Source: Prunella strophiata
Taxonomy: Eukaryota > Chordata > Aves > Passeriformes > Prunellidae
Assembly (NCBI GenBank): GCA_036583965.1
Contig: JAZBQD010000015.1
Location: 72,394,330 to 72,458,329, forward strand
Direction of reading: 5' to 3'
Length of the DNA stretch: 64,000 nt
Within the stretch, counting starts at the first letter, position 1. Every line of letters begins with the position of its first letter. Shown here piece after piece: positions 25,201-37,370 of this stretch. The notes beneath the pieces are model-generated. The model had not been told where the DNA came from. It searched no databases and was given only the letters and a program-made list of their open reading frames with translations. A program made the position numbers and the translations under genes.

Positions 25201-28200
25201 TTTGTTTAACAGATATCCAAGTAGAAAATCCTAAAAACCCAATTCTGACCTGAAGAAAGATGACACCTTCATCATTGTATCTGAAATTTTGTGTCTATTG
25301 TTTACCACATCTCTTGAGTGGCATTACCCTTAAAAGTGAAAACCTAATTGAATGATGAAAAGTGAAGTTCATTTGGATCCTATTTATAATACTGCATTGG
25401 CTTATGCCAAAATCATCCCAACCTAAAGAAGAAAAAACCTCACCAATATCACAGTAATTAATCCAGCTCAGTTTTATAATGAAATTGCTGTTACTATAAC
25501 CACAAGGTTATAGTTTATTGAATCCCTGTCCTTGATACTGACCTTCATAATTGTTAAAATTCTTTCAACTCAATCTGTAATACTACTTGTGAGGCAGGAG
25601 ACCCTAATTCCTCATATTCTAATGATTTTGTAGCTGCTTTGACAGAAGACAGAAATACACCTTTGTAACAGAAATGATATTATGTAAAAACCCCAATCTG
25701 TTACAGGAAAAAATACCCTAAAAGATAAAAGAAGATTTTTGCAATACAATTGGAATTCTAGCCATCTTTCTCCATGTTCTGCCTGTCAATATCATTCTTT
25801 TATACAAACTCATGATTTAAATATTCTAGGGACTGTAAAAACATATCAACCATCCCAGACTTTCTTTTATTTCTGATTTACTAGTGTAACAGAAGCAAGC
25901 TCAACATTAAGTATTATAAAAATAATATTTCAAAACATTCCAAGGAAATGAAAGACATTCATTAGCATATACAATTTCTAGACAGAAGGTCCGAAATTCA
26001 TTGTAAAGTCTAGCATACAAAGAGAAGATGGTATTCTACTTTCCTGGGATGATTGATCAGAAATGTGGAGACTGAGATCCATGCACCTGGAGAGTGGCTT
26101 AACACAACCAGAGACAAAGTACTGAAGTCTTCCCTGAAACTTGGAATGAGGCTGTGGTGTTCCCAAGACATTTGGCTTCTCCCACACTCTTTTTAACTGT
26201 CTCTTTCTGAATAATTGTACAAAGAGAGGGAGGTGCATATGAACCATATGGACTCCACATTTCCCTAGCCATTTTCAGCTCAATTAGTCCCTTTATCTGC
26301 TTAGTCATTTTGTATCTAATTAATCTCAAGCCATTCCTAAATTAGATTCCACCCTGCTCACTTCTAGAACAGTCTAACCACTATTATGTTGCCTACTCTG
26401 GATATCCTCTGCAAACCCTTTGGCATTTTATATTCCTACCTTGACTGCCTATGTACATATGTACTGGTGCCACGTGGAGCAAAAGAAAGGTGTTTAAAGT
26501 GGCAAACTGAGATGGTAGTTCCTTATTGCTTTCCTCAGAAATCAAAATATTCTACTCCTCTTATCAGCAGGGAAGACTAGGCATATATTCAGATGGAAAA
26601 CCTTTGACAGCAAAGCAAAGGTGTCACACCACATTTTTAGCAATTTACATACACTGGAGTGAAAGCTGTCATTTCATCATGTCATGAAACACTAACTGTC
26701 TTTATGAATCCTTTTGTCACAGTCAACAGTTTGTATTACTTCAGAATATTATTAATGCTTTTGAATATAAACTACTTGGTAATAAATCACAATTGTTAAG
26801 AGTCTCATAAGTATTTGCAATTATCTTTCAAGTCAAGCGGATCTTCAGACTACTTTACACTGCTGCTTAGCTTACAAAATTGAATGTCACATATAAAAGA
26901 CAGCACTTTAGTGTTTCAGTCAACTGTGAATCCATGGGACACAATTGTAGTGTGTATTTATGTTCTCATATAAAAATAAAATGAAGAATCCATTCAGTGC
27001 TTTTATACTCCAGTCACAAATGAATAAAAGAGAAATAAAAGTAACTACAGAATTAACACTAAATTCAGCTCTTTTTCTCAGGGAGGCAAATAGTTTCCTA
27101 AACAATGCAAATGTATAGATAAACGAGAATTATAACTCTCACACCCACAGTTATGCTGGGCACATGTACCAGTCTTCCTATCTAGGCAGTTAAAAAGTCC
27201 TAGCTCTAGCCAAGAAATTGGGGTTGGAATTACTTGAGAAGTATAAAACAACAAAAAATTGGGGAAAGACTGCATCTCCTTCCATTCTTACTGCTGAGCT
27301 GGCAGCAAGATATGAAGCAGCCTGACTCCTTCAGCATAAGTTTTTCTTCTTGCAAATAGAAATGTTCTTGGGTCATGTCCTGATTGTCTTCATGCACATA
27401 TCCAGAGATGGTCCTTTCCTATGACTGTCAAAGAAAGTATTTCAAATTTTTGAAACCTGAAAACTCAGCTTTTACTTTACCTGCCTGAAGCATTTCAGTG
27501 TTCAAATTTACTGACAGAGAGGTTTAATTTGAATCATGTCTAAAACTGCAGTAGTGGGTGTCAAAACTGTGAAAGGCTGCTGCTTACTCTAAAATAGGAG
27601 TCGCATCTGATGGGCTCAGTATTATGCCTTGTACCACATGGGAATAACACAGCTGGAACCTTTCCTCTCACTTCTGTCAGTAGATGGTAACTCTAGGGCA
27701 TATCCAGCACCAAGAATTGAGATATGGAATTCATGAGTGGAAGAAACATAAGTCAGTTACAAACTTTGAGGTCTGGAACCCAGAAAAGGCTTTTAAATAG
27801 GCCATGGACAGTTCTTGGGCTTTGGAGTTAAAAGGGAAGTCCATACTGGTGCACTTCCTGGGAAACCTTACACAAAATGTGAACTGGAAAGAGTTCTTGG
27901 TTCATACCATGCCATGAACTGGGCATTGACATAGACAATTCTAGCTGGCACAGGCCAAAACTGTGTCAAGGAATGTGCTAGAAATTAAATGGTGAAGCTT
28001 ATTTCATGCCATTCTTTCACTTTCCCCCTGGCAATTTCTGGTGTAAATATAGATGGAGGAGTAGGAGTGGGATTTTGAAAGCTCTAGAGTTGTCCCAGCT
28101 TAAAAGAACAGAGGCAAGGACTTCTTATCAGGGTAGACTCACAACATGGCCAACATTTCAAAGAGCAAAGCAGGTCTGTGTTACACTACTGGTTATTAAT

Positions 28201-30203
28201 GCCCTCTAGTTCTCCTGATGTCACTCATACAACTGCAGATAAATTAGTTGGTTCTTTTCCTTAAGTAAAATAATACAAATATACACATCAAATTTTCTAC
28301 AAGAATGTTCTAAATAAATAATTCTCTGGTTGTCGGGTGCTGGAGATATTTTCCAGCAGTCTTATGGGTGATTTGACATTTGTGTAGACAATCCAAGGTC
28401 TATTTGGCTAGAGACCAATCACAAATTAAAAGTTAAACCAAATGTTTTAGAAAAGGGAACTATCGGTACTGTTTTCTGATTCAGGAAGTTAATCTTTTAC
28501 CTTTTTAGCCTTTTGCACTTCATTAAACATTCACACATAAATGAATGAATGCTGTTTTCCAGCTATGTCCTCCTGAGGTGTATTGCTACACATGAAGTAA
28601 AGTTTATAAAATATGAAGCCTAACTGTGGGAAGAGGTTTCAGAATTTTCAAAGTAACCTAGTAGTTGTGAATTCAGGTGGACATCCATGAAGGGATTCCC
28701 TGTTCCTGTGTTTGCAACAATTCAAGAGGGGCTTTCAAAATTCCAGATTTTGGACTTCCATTTTAACACTTTGAATATCAAAATTGTTCTTTGATCCCAA
28801 TAACCATAGAGAGTTTTGCTCTGTGCTAATATTCCCAGCTTGTGATGCTTTTTGTGTACTTACCCAAGTCCTGTTGAAGCTAATTCCTTCTATTTCATAA
28901 ATAAACCAGAAATTTTCGATTTGTCACAAGAAAACCCCAACCAAAGCAACACAAAGAAAGGTTTATTCCTGTTCCTCCTTCTTCTGGCAGGGATGTGGAC
29001 AAAACAGAAATCTGTGCATTGGTCTGGGCTGTGGCATGCCACTATAGTAATAAATACAATGCATGGAAAAGTACTTTATCCTTCAATTCCATTTGTAGCA
29101 AAACACTTTTACGAAATAATTTAGATATAAGTGAACATGATTCTAAAATTCTAAAGTAAGCCTATTAAAATTTTTCTAATGAGCTTAAAAAAATCCTTAT
29201 CAGCCTTTTTGCTTAATTCATTTGTTAGATTGTGTACTTATGGATTCCTCAGAAAAGCTCTGTTTATTCTTCTGGTTTACCTCAATAGAATTCTTAAAAG
29301 AAGGAAAACAAACACCCAGGAAACAAAGAGAGAACTTACGAAAAGTTTCAATTTTTTCAGACAGCAAAGATGCCTGACAGCTACTGCAGTTTGGAGTCTT
29401 GTCAGATAAGACACCTAGATGTTCACCTGAGCTTTTGCTTTATAAAGCCAACACTGTTAGAGAAATAAACCTAAGCCTCTCTTAATAACGTCACATAGAT
29501 TTGCATTTGGTTTTGCTTCCATTTGAACATTAATTACTCCAGGGAAAATGTTGCTTCTAGAATGAGGTAGAACAGTTCAATTATTTAATTGAATTGCTGA
29601 TACAGGTACAGGCACCAGCAGATATCATGATTTTTTCTTTCATAAAATTATTGCCTAACCTTGAAAGAACTCTGTGTTTTAGAGTTCAAACTGGGAATAA
29701 ATTTTGATTGGCAAGTAAATTCAATTTGAATCTCAGTTTGAAGCTCAGATCTTCTTTTTTCCTTGGACTTTCTGTGAGTACAGGAGAAAAGGTAGCTGTG
29801 ATGGAGAGGGAAGGAGTGGCTTTTCAATTTACTTTGGGACTTTGGCTATATAATATTTTCAGGGACCTAGCAAGACATTTCAACCATAATCTTGGATAAT
29901 GCCTTATTATGACTAAAACAAATGTCATTTTTAGAATTAATCCTATCAAAGCCTATGAAGGTTATGAATGCTTGTAAACCCCGTTTTTATTGGAATTTAG
30001 ACAATTAGTTTTCAGTAATTAGCTATATCTATATAATAAAACATCCATGTTTTAATAATTGGACAAAACCTATCACTGAATATTGGATACCACTGACATT
30101 TCGGCCATTTAGAGCTGTAACCATGGGGAAAAAAGAGAAACTCACAGGATTGATCTGTACTGTTAACATAGCCCCAGAATTGTTTTTTAACATAATATGT
30201 ATT
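22244..30203. other. Unassigned A+T-rich non-coding sequence
   Basis: About 8 kb with no gene or recognised transposon. It contains a 20-base T run (23204-23223) and a palindrome/alternating-sequence patch at 24.1-24.3 kb, listed separately. Open frames of up to 90 codons show no domain. Confidence 0.5.
24095..24300. repeat. Palindromes and alternating purine/pyrimidine tract
   Basis: A perfect 16-bp palindrome TTTACATATATGTAAA lies at 24095-24110. A strictly alternating pyrimidine/purine run of 27 bases (TG/CA/TA steps) spans 24157-24183. An inverted repeat with 7-bp arms, GAGTATA-TC-TATACTC, lies at 24269-24284, followed by CATATATATG (around 24292-24301). Such sequence can form cruciform or Z-DNA. 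I see no further sign of function. Confidence 0.8.
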
Positions 30204-30690
30204 GCAGAATCACGGAAGGGTTGAGGTTGGAAGTGACCTCTGGAGGTTACATGGTCCAATTCCCTTGCTCAAGGAGTGCTACCAAGAGCTCATTGCCCAG
30301 GACTATGATATCTTTTTTGTGTCTCCAAGGATGGTGATGTCACAATCTCTCTGGTCAATCTGAACCAGTGAAAAAGTATGTCCTGAAGTTTGAAAGAACC
30401 CCTCGTGTTCCAGTTTGTGTCCATTACCTCTGGTCCTCTCACTGGATACCACTAGAAAGAATGTGGTTCTAACTTCTCTGTATCTTCCTTCAGATACTAC
30501 ATACAACAATGTGATCACCTGCAGTTTTCGCTTCAGTCTGAACAGTTCCTGTTCTCCCAGCCTTTCTATGAAGGAGAGAGGCTGCAGTCCCTTCATCATC
30601 TTTGTGGCCATTCACTGATCTCTCCCCAGTGACTCCTTATCTCTTTTGTACTGGGGAACCCAGAACTGGCCATATTGTTGTTCGAGTATT
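30204..30690 (-). mobile_element. CR1 LINE tail (3' UTR plus RT C-terminal part)
   Basis: Reverse-oriented CR1 fragment. On plus it starts with the antisense CR1 end ('CAGAATCACGGAAGGGTTGA' at about 30205), then 'TTGGAAGTGACCTCTGGAGG' (around 30227), 'TCCAGTTTGTGTCCATTACC' (around 30409), 'TCTGAACAGTTCCTGTTCTC' (around 30536) and 'CCTTCATCATCTTTGTGGCC' (around 30590). It ends near 'ACCCAGAACTGGCCATAT' (around 30659). The order and spacing fit a CR1 tail of roughly 490 bp, truncated at its 5' end. Two overlapping frames (30303-30611 on - and 30415-30618 on +) lie wholly inside it. Divergence is moderate. Confidence 0.88.
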
Positions 30691-30694
30691 CTTC

Positions 30695-30965
30695 ATAGAA
30701 ATCATAGGAAAAATTAATTTGGAAAGGGTCATTCAGGCTTGTATTGCAGGAGTAGCATCAAAAACAGATTAGTTTGATCAGGACAATCTCATTTCAAAAC
30801 CCTCTGAGGATAAAGATTTCACAACTTTCGCAGTCCACCTGTCCAAGTTCTTGACCACCACATTTGTTTGTGAAGATATTTTCCTTATCTAGAATTTCTT
30901 TGCTGCAGCCTATGAATTTGGTTCATCTTTTCATTGTGCAGCTCAGGGATTATTTTGCGTCCCTC
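30695..30965 (-). mobile_element. Second CR1-like LINE tail, more diverged
   Basis: Directly beyond the first CR1 tail, the plus strand reads 'AGAAATCATAGGAAAAATTA' (around 30697), the antisense of another CR1 terminus. A block around 30838-30895 ('TTGACCACCACATTTGTTTG', then 'AAGATATTTTCCTTATCT') matches the region where CR1 tails read 'TTGACAACCC...AAGAAATTTTTCCTAATATC'. Order and orientation are as expected for a different CR1 subfamily from its neighbour. The 5' boundary is unclear. Confidence 0.55.
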
Positions 30966-31211
30966 TTTTGCATAACCCAACCTCAGTGCAATGGACGGCT
31001 GCAGTTACATCCCCCCTTTGCTCATGCCTATTAAATAAACAAAATTTCCTCAATTTCTCTATGTCTATATGATGCAACCATTTCAGTAATACTTCATTGG
31101 ACTGTTATTAAATACTTTTGTTTAGTCTTTCGACTGTGTTGGCTTACGTCTATTGAATTTAGTTTGGATAAATTATATCAGTGCTTTCTTTGGGGGTTTT
31201 TCAGCAACTTG

Positions 31212-31410
31212 AGAAATGTCAGTCTCCAATCAAGTTAAAAATTAGCAGGCTGACAACTGGTCTGAATTCAACATTTGAACCTTAGGAGCAGTACGAATGT
31301 TCAGCTCACACTGTCCAGCCTACAACTCATAGCTGTGCAGAGGTAAAAATCTGCTACAGGCTTGGTAACACCAGCTATGAAGACAGGCCATTGAGATTCC
31401 AGGTGTGAAG
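31212..31410 (+). repeat. Unidentified dispersed repeat, copy A
   Basis: A 199-bp stretch aligns over its whole length with 37172-37370, also 199 bp and in the same orientation. By eye about three quarters of positions agree. The best shared words are GAATGTTCAGCT, CACTACAGGCTTGG/TGCTACAGGCTTGG, ACCAGCTATGA and GGTGTGAAG. I do not recognise the family: it is not CR1 and not the LTR near 15 kb. Copy A is followed 19 bp later by a 21-base A run (31430-31450), which could be a retroposon tail, although copy B lacks one. Similarity fades just upstream of 31212. Confidence 0.8.
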
Positions 31411-31429
31411 GAACTCCCACCACATTGTT

Positions 31430-31464
31430 AAAAAAAAAAAAAAAAAAAAAGAAAGAAAAAAAAG
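31430..31464. repeat. Poly(A) with GAAA interruptions
   Basis: 21 A's (31430-31450) followed by GAAAGAAAAAAAAG. It lies just 3' of dispersed repeat copy A and may be its tail or an independent simple repeat. Confidence 0.95.
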
Positions 31465-32975
31465 AACAACAAGTGCAAACTGTTTGGCTTAGAAATATAC
31501 ATTCACAAGGGTTATATGCCAGACTTTTTCTCAGCTAGAGTTCAATACATGTCTGATATTAGAGAATAGTACTGTAAGTGTAGGTGATAACACCACCTAA
31601 GTGTTTTCCTGATAAGCAACCATTTGCAGTAGGCTACAACTTGACTGAATTCAATGTTTTGGAGTTAACTTTTTATTTCCTGTGCTACCATCTGCCTTTC
31701 ATTTCCATGTATTTGCTTTAATTTAATTGGTGAGATTTCTGCACTTAAGGAAAGAAGGAGCATATGCCATTCTATAGCTGCCATTTCTGAGAGGAAAAGT
31801 ATCTTAACCTCAGCTGTTCTGTTACCACACTGAATGTTGGTCTTAGGTCCTTTGGTCCCCCCTGTAATGTTAGGACCTCCCTGTCAAGTCGTAGAACTCT
31901 TGCAAGATGGAGTTTCCTCACATTTAAATGAGCTTAAGTGTCAGCAGTTAAATTTTTCTGCAACCCCTTTTCAGCGGGAAGGTGCTCTATGCCTTTCTAC
32001 TTAATATTGATGACAAGGGTTATTTAAACTTCCTGGCCTTCACTAAAGAAAGTTAATATTTATTAAAAAGGACACTTAGGAAGCAGTGTCTGAATAAGTG
32101 ATTCAGTGTTTTGATCTCTTTAGAGTTCTGTAAACACAGGATAAACTTTTCCTCTTGTTAAAAAAAAAAAAAAGGATATTTCCTGCAAGGTCTACCAAGA
32201 CTTAAGTCTTTCCATGGCTGCTTGCTTAGCAGTTGTAGCTATTCTTTCTGAATGAGATGATTCACTACATTTACCACATTTTGCAGAGCTATAGCACAGT
32301 CACAAACTTTTATCAGCTGATTATTTCTCTCAGATAAAGTAAATATTCTTTATGTTAATTTATGTTATTTCTCAATGGAGAAAAAATAACATTCTTGATA
32401 ATGAACATTGGAACTTCTACCTCATTTGAAAAGACAGATATAACATTCTCCTAAGGTATAAGAGTGATGAGTGGACAGAAACTGTCTGCTAAACGGTAGT
32501 CTTGAAGTAAAATTTCAGATGCTCTATGATGATAGTAAAATGCTGTTTAAAGATAAGAAGTAGGCATGTTTTTGTAATAAACTCAAAAGGAAAATTTTTT
32601 TGCCATGCCAACTACTACTGCTGGTTTTCACGTCTCTCATGGCCTAGTCAAAACTTCATTACACCGTGATATTTTCTTCCTTAACCCAGATAAAACTAAA
32701 CCCACAAAACAAAAAAAAAAAAATTATTCATAATTTAAAAATGTAAATTTGCGACTATTTTCTGTTAAGAACAATGCCCAAAATTAAATTGTATCTAGTA
32801 TTTCCTGGACAAAAACAAAGGGATGTTTTGAGACATCTTTCTAGTATACTTCCTTCAGCTTCCACAGCATGTAATGTTTCTGTAAACTGAACTAATAAAA
32901 TCTGGGGGTTTGACAAGATTTTGCTACCTTACTACCTGAAAAGCCTTTCCATTATTCCTCTAAAGGTAATAGCCT

Positions 32976-33006
<31 letters not shown>

Positions 33007-34259
33007 CAAAAAAAACCCAAACAAACAAAAAAAACCCAAAAAAAACCCAAAGAAAGGATATTACCTAGTTAAATAGAAATGAAATTATATGTTGTATAGT
33101 TGTATGGTTAAGAAGAAATTAATACGCTCATCATCAGTTCAGGTCCAAATAAGTATGTGATCCTGTTTGTCTTAACATTATTCACAGCAGTAGTACCAGA
33201 AAAAAACCCCATTAATCTTATTTTAAATTATGAAAGCACTATTGGGTGAAAATTAGGTGAAGACCTACTTTATACAATGAAAGAAAAATTATTCCTTAGC
33301 CTACAAAACAATTATTCTATTTGGATCTGACTTCAGTTTGCCATATGGCATTGTGGATTTCTGAACTGCTAAAGTGTGCAATACTTACGGGATTCTTGCA
33401 GCAAAATCCATAGTAATTTTTAGATCTCTTAGGCATCCTCACTAAGGATATGCGATATTATAATTTTTAATTTGTTATCCCAGTACTGAAATAGCATTGA
33501 ATAAGCATTTGACAGCAAAATTTTCTAGTTTTAGCTGAGATTTACACTCATTGCCTAAATAAAACTCCTATCTCCACAGACAGAACAGAAAGGAAATGCT
33601 TGTTCAGAAATTGCTATTACAAGAAGTGCTGGTTTTTTTCTGTTGAATTTCAAGGGATGATGTCAGTTATAAATAGAGGAATTTAGAAAGCTGACATTAG
33701 GAAAAAGCTATCAAATGAAATTTTAAGATGGAGTGGATGGCATTCTGTAATACAGAAGCCCTATTTACTGGTGAATTATTTAAATGCAGCATTATTGAAG
33801 AGTTACAGCTTACAGAAAGCAATAAATTCTTATTTTTCAATATTCCTAGTTCTGAATGATCAATATCCCATGTGAAAACTCCTGTAACACCACAGAACAG
33901 CAGAAGGATACCATGTTAGGACTATAATGTTATACAAGAAGCCAGGAATTCAGTCAACAGTAAGACCAAAAAGAAGACAGTGAACTAAAGGATGGTCCTA
34001 AGAGTCTAGAAAATGTTAGGAGCCTGTAAGACCAAATTGTTATAGTGAAACCAGGCAAGTGAAAAGACTTTTAAGATGTCACTGGCCAAATTTTCTTTCC
34101 CTGCCAAGGAATACTTGAAACAATTGTCCTAATCAGAGAGGCAGAAAAGGAAAGTCAGACTTTAAAATTAGAAAATTGGCAGTCCCAGCTGAAAAAATAG
34201 ATACTGTTTGCAAATTAATGACTTGGGACTGTAGCAAGTATAACAATCACTAGGAGTGG
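31465..34259. other. Unassigned A+T-rich non-coding sequence
   Basis: No gene or recognised transposon. It includes A runs at 32160-32173 and the A-rich tract at 32979-33052. Confidence 0.5.
32979..33052. repeat. Poly(A) followed by AAACCC-type A-rich repeat
   Basis: A 28-base A run (32979-33006) followed by repeated A6-8/CCC and ACAA units. Simple repeat. Confidence 0.95.
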
Positions 34260-34880
34260 TGTCATGGTCCGTTTGAGCCTCTTAAATTTAAAGGACAATG
34301 TACTCTGTAAATTAAACTCTACTTTTTGAGAAAAGGAAAACAAGCACCAACCTTACTTGTACAGGCTAGCCTAACATGAATTCACTTCAGTAATTCATGA
34401 CTCACAAGTTCTTTAACTTTTACTCACATGCCAATGACCAAACCCCTTACCTTGCAAAGGGTGGGAGTGCTCATTCTTCCTCCTCTCTCACAGCACAGGG
34501 TCCCCTCTGTCACACAGGAAAGAATGAAAGCCTCAGCAGTCTGGCTGCTATGGGATCTGCTTCAAAATCCCCTTAGGTAAGATGATGTATTTATAACCTC
34601 AGGCTTGGAAATGTGGCCTATGTCATTTCCATAAATTAATGGACACAGAAGAAACTTCAGGCAATTAATATGCAAGGATGGAAGAGACAAAGGCTGGAGG
34701 AGACAGCAAGCAGCAGGTGATAACAGCTGTGTGATGACCTCTGTGCTGTCCTATCTATCCCTGTCATGCCTATATGTGGCTCTTGCTGACCTAATGGTGC
34801 TGCTCCCAGCACACATCAGGTCTTAGTGTGAGCTGTGTACAGGGCCAAAACCCAGGGCAGGAGCTGAGTGAACAGTCAGA
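34260..34880 (-). mobile_element. Possible old solo LTR
   Basis: A segment that looks LTR-like but is not firmly recognised. Plus begins TGTCATGGTCCGTTTGAG, close in style to avian LTR ends. A TATA-like 'TGATGTATTTATAACC' sits at about 34583, and 'GGCAATTAATATGCAAGGA' follows at about 34660. In layout it resembles the antisense LTR near 15 kb. I cannot define the right boundary, find no terminal CA that clearly pairs with the start, and see no target-site duplication. It may also be ordinary sequence. Confidence 0.3.
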
Positions 34881-37171
34881 GGGAAGAGATTTAGATTTCT
34901 ATTTCTTTAGGGATATTAAAAGAACTACTTCTAAGCAAGACAGGCACTTACATCTCATTTTCATTTTCATTGTAATGTTGCTGTCCTGAGTAAACATTCT
35001 TTTTCGTGGAGGCAGCTCACTGATCATTAACTGAACTTATCAGTGTTCTCACAAAGGAAAAGTGCAAGTACCAATCTGAATTTAGATTTGTTGAGACAAT
35101 TCTAGCATATTGCAAGAGAAAATTAAATCATGCAATTCCCCCTTTTCTCTGCTGAAGGCTGACCCTAACTATACCACAAAATGCAACTCTATCTCAGAAT
35201 CATGAAGCTTATTAAAAACTTATTTTTTCCTATATCTATGATATTGCATTGTAATGCTCTGGGCCTTTCTGCCCTTTGAGGAGGGTAACATATGCATTCC
35301 TCAGCCCTTCAGGCTGTCAGACTCCCTAGAACCATGCAGGGCATCCCTGCTTTGCATCTGCACCCCAAAGCCTGTGTTTTAATATGTGGAGCTTGGTTTG
35401 AAGAAATGAAAGTGTATTTGTTTGTTTGTTTGTTTATTTATTTGTTTGACTTTTCTTTCTGAGAGAAGGCTTTGGATTTATGCACTTTGACTTTTGCTTA
35501 AAACTTAGAGAGCATCTGTCTGATTACAAAAGCAATCAGATATTCCTGTCATGACAAAGATGCCTGCAGCTAGGTAAGGTCTCTATGTCCAAGCAGGCCC
35601 AACTTAGGCAGTCACAGAGAGTCTAAGCTTAAGAGAGACCTCATCCAAGAAACATTAATCACTATGTCATGCTGTATGTTTTGGTATTGTTATTGGTTTT
35701 GCTGTATTATAGACTATATTATAATGCTGATGATGCCTGTCCTTGGTCCTGAGGCTTGATGTGATCCAAGTCAGATCTCAGCACTACCTATCTACTGGTT
35801 GAATGGAACATTAACCTCTAATATGTCCTAATTCCACATTCTAGTTTTTCAGTCCAAACATCAATGAATTGCTTTCGCTGAACAATTCCTTTTACTTTTC
35901 TCCAACCAATTGTCCAGAACATGTAGAATTTTCCTAGCATTACTTGTGGTTTAGTCATGGCAATGGCAATACTTTGCAGTATTGCAATAACCATGCTTAT
36001 TACTCTTTGAGTTTTCAGATTTTTTTCCAATGTGCTTATATTTCAAGTGTGTAGACCCTGTGGGCACTAGGGACTTATAGTATATATAGTTTTCAAAAAA
36101 ATTGTCTCTCCTGCTATAATAATATGCTATATTAATTTTTGTCATACTAACTGATCCTACAAGTAAGTTTATCTAGGTTAGGTGCAAATGAAATACAACA
36201 CTATCAAATGAAGCTGTTCTTACAAAATACCAGACATAAATAATTTATTACTATTTTCCTCATTTTGACCAAATGGCTGTGTTGGTGACATTTTGCCTCC
36301 TAAAGGGCCTCCTAAAATGCCACATATACACATTCAGAAGTGATTCCTACATGCTGTTTAGCAACTGATTTTAACATTTAGAGGAAATTATAAATTTGGT
36401 AGGGGTTTGAGGAAAAAAGTACAGATGTTGTAAAAAGAAGAGAGCTGCATGCCAGGCCATGAAGAGAAAGAACCAGATAAGGAAAGGTCAATGATGCAAG
36501 AAAACAAAAAGAGGATTGAAAAAGAGATTGCAAAAGATTGGCAAGTAAATTTATTAAGACAAAGATAAAAAATACTGTAAGTACTCCTCTAACCAACTTC
36601 CAGGAAGTCAGCAAGAGATGCTGATTTCTGGGAACAGTTAAACCTTCTTTTAAACATTTGAATTTGTGAGGTGCAAGAGGTGTCATTTCCAAAGCTTTTG
36701 CTAATTCCTAGTATATAGAGCACTCATCTAGATAAAAATCAAGACTGAGAAGAAGTTTGAATTTCATCTGCAAGATGCAGAGCAGGATTTGCACATAACC
36801 CGAGTATCCTTCTCTTTAGCATAAGCACAGGATTTGTGTCAGTTTACCCTAAGCTTTTTTTGTGCCAATCAAATGCACCTTTTACTTCATTGTTGAGTTT
36901 AGTTTTTAGAGAATCTAAACATGATAGCTGAGAGAAAGATAAGTTAACTGCATCTAATCTGCCTAAAGGGATAGCAGATCCTTAATTCAAGAGCTGAGGT
37001 GTATGGTGGATATATAAATTTGTTTAATTATTTATTTAACAATTTCACTAATAAACTTCTGAAATAAACATTTTGAGCAGATTTTGTGTAGGTAAGAAAT
37101 GCATGTGTTTCATAAAATACCTTGATTTTTATGAACTAAGCACAGAAGTAATTATTTTCCTTTAGGGATTA
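34881..37171. other. Unassigned non-coding sequence
   Basis: No gene. A (TTTG)n-type microsatellite lies at 35416-35449. A 104-codon minus frame (36378-36692) is rich in Leu, Phe and Ser with no recognised domain, and looks like chance in purine-rich sequence. Confidence 0.5.
35416..35449. repeat. (TTTG)n microsatellite
   Basis: Imperfect TTTG repeats with two TTTA units. Confidence 0.95.
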
Positions 37172-37370
37172 AGAAATCTCAGTCTTCAAGCAAGGAAAAA
37201 TTTGGCAGACTGACAAGTGGTCTGAACTTAAAACTTCAACTGTACAAGTACTATGAATGTTCAGCTTACACTGTCTGGCCTACAACCCATATCTGTGCAG
37301 AGCTAACACACCACTACAGGCTTGGCAAGACCAGCTATGAGGAGTGACCACTGAGGTTCTGGGTGTGAAG
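37172..37370 (+). repeat. Unidentified dispersed repeat, copy B
   Basis: Direct-orientation partner of 31212-31410, about 6 kb downstream, same length and roughly 75% identical by eye. The best conserved part is the second half, from 'GAATGTTCAGCTTACACTGT' (37254) to 'GGGTGTGAAG' (37361-37370). Sequence beyond it differs from copy A and has no poly(A). The divergence implies an old family or an old local duplication. Confidence 0.8.

Noticed and set aside
30303..30618. 102-codon minus and 67-codon plus frames overlapping each other
   Set aside because: Both lie inside a reverse-oriented CR1 tail.
31630..31665. Partial third copy of the 199-bp repeat
   Set aside because: Only about 25 bp are similar (ACTGAATTCAA-type words) and nothing around them aligns.
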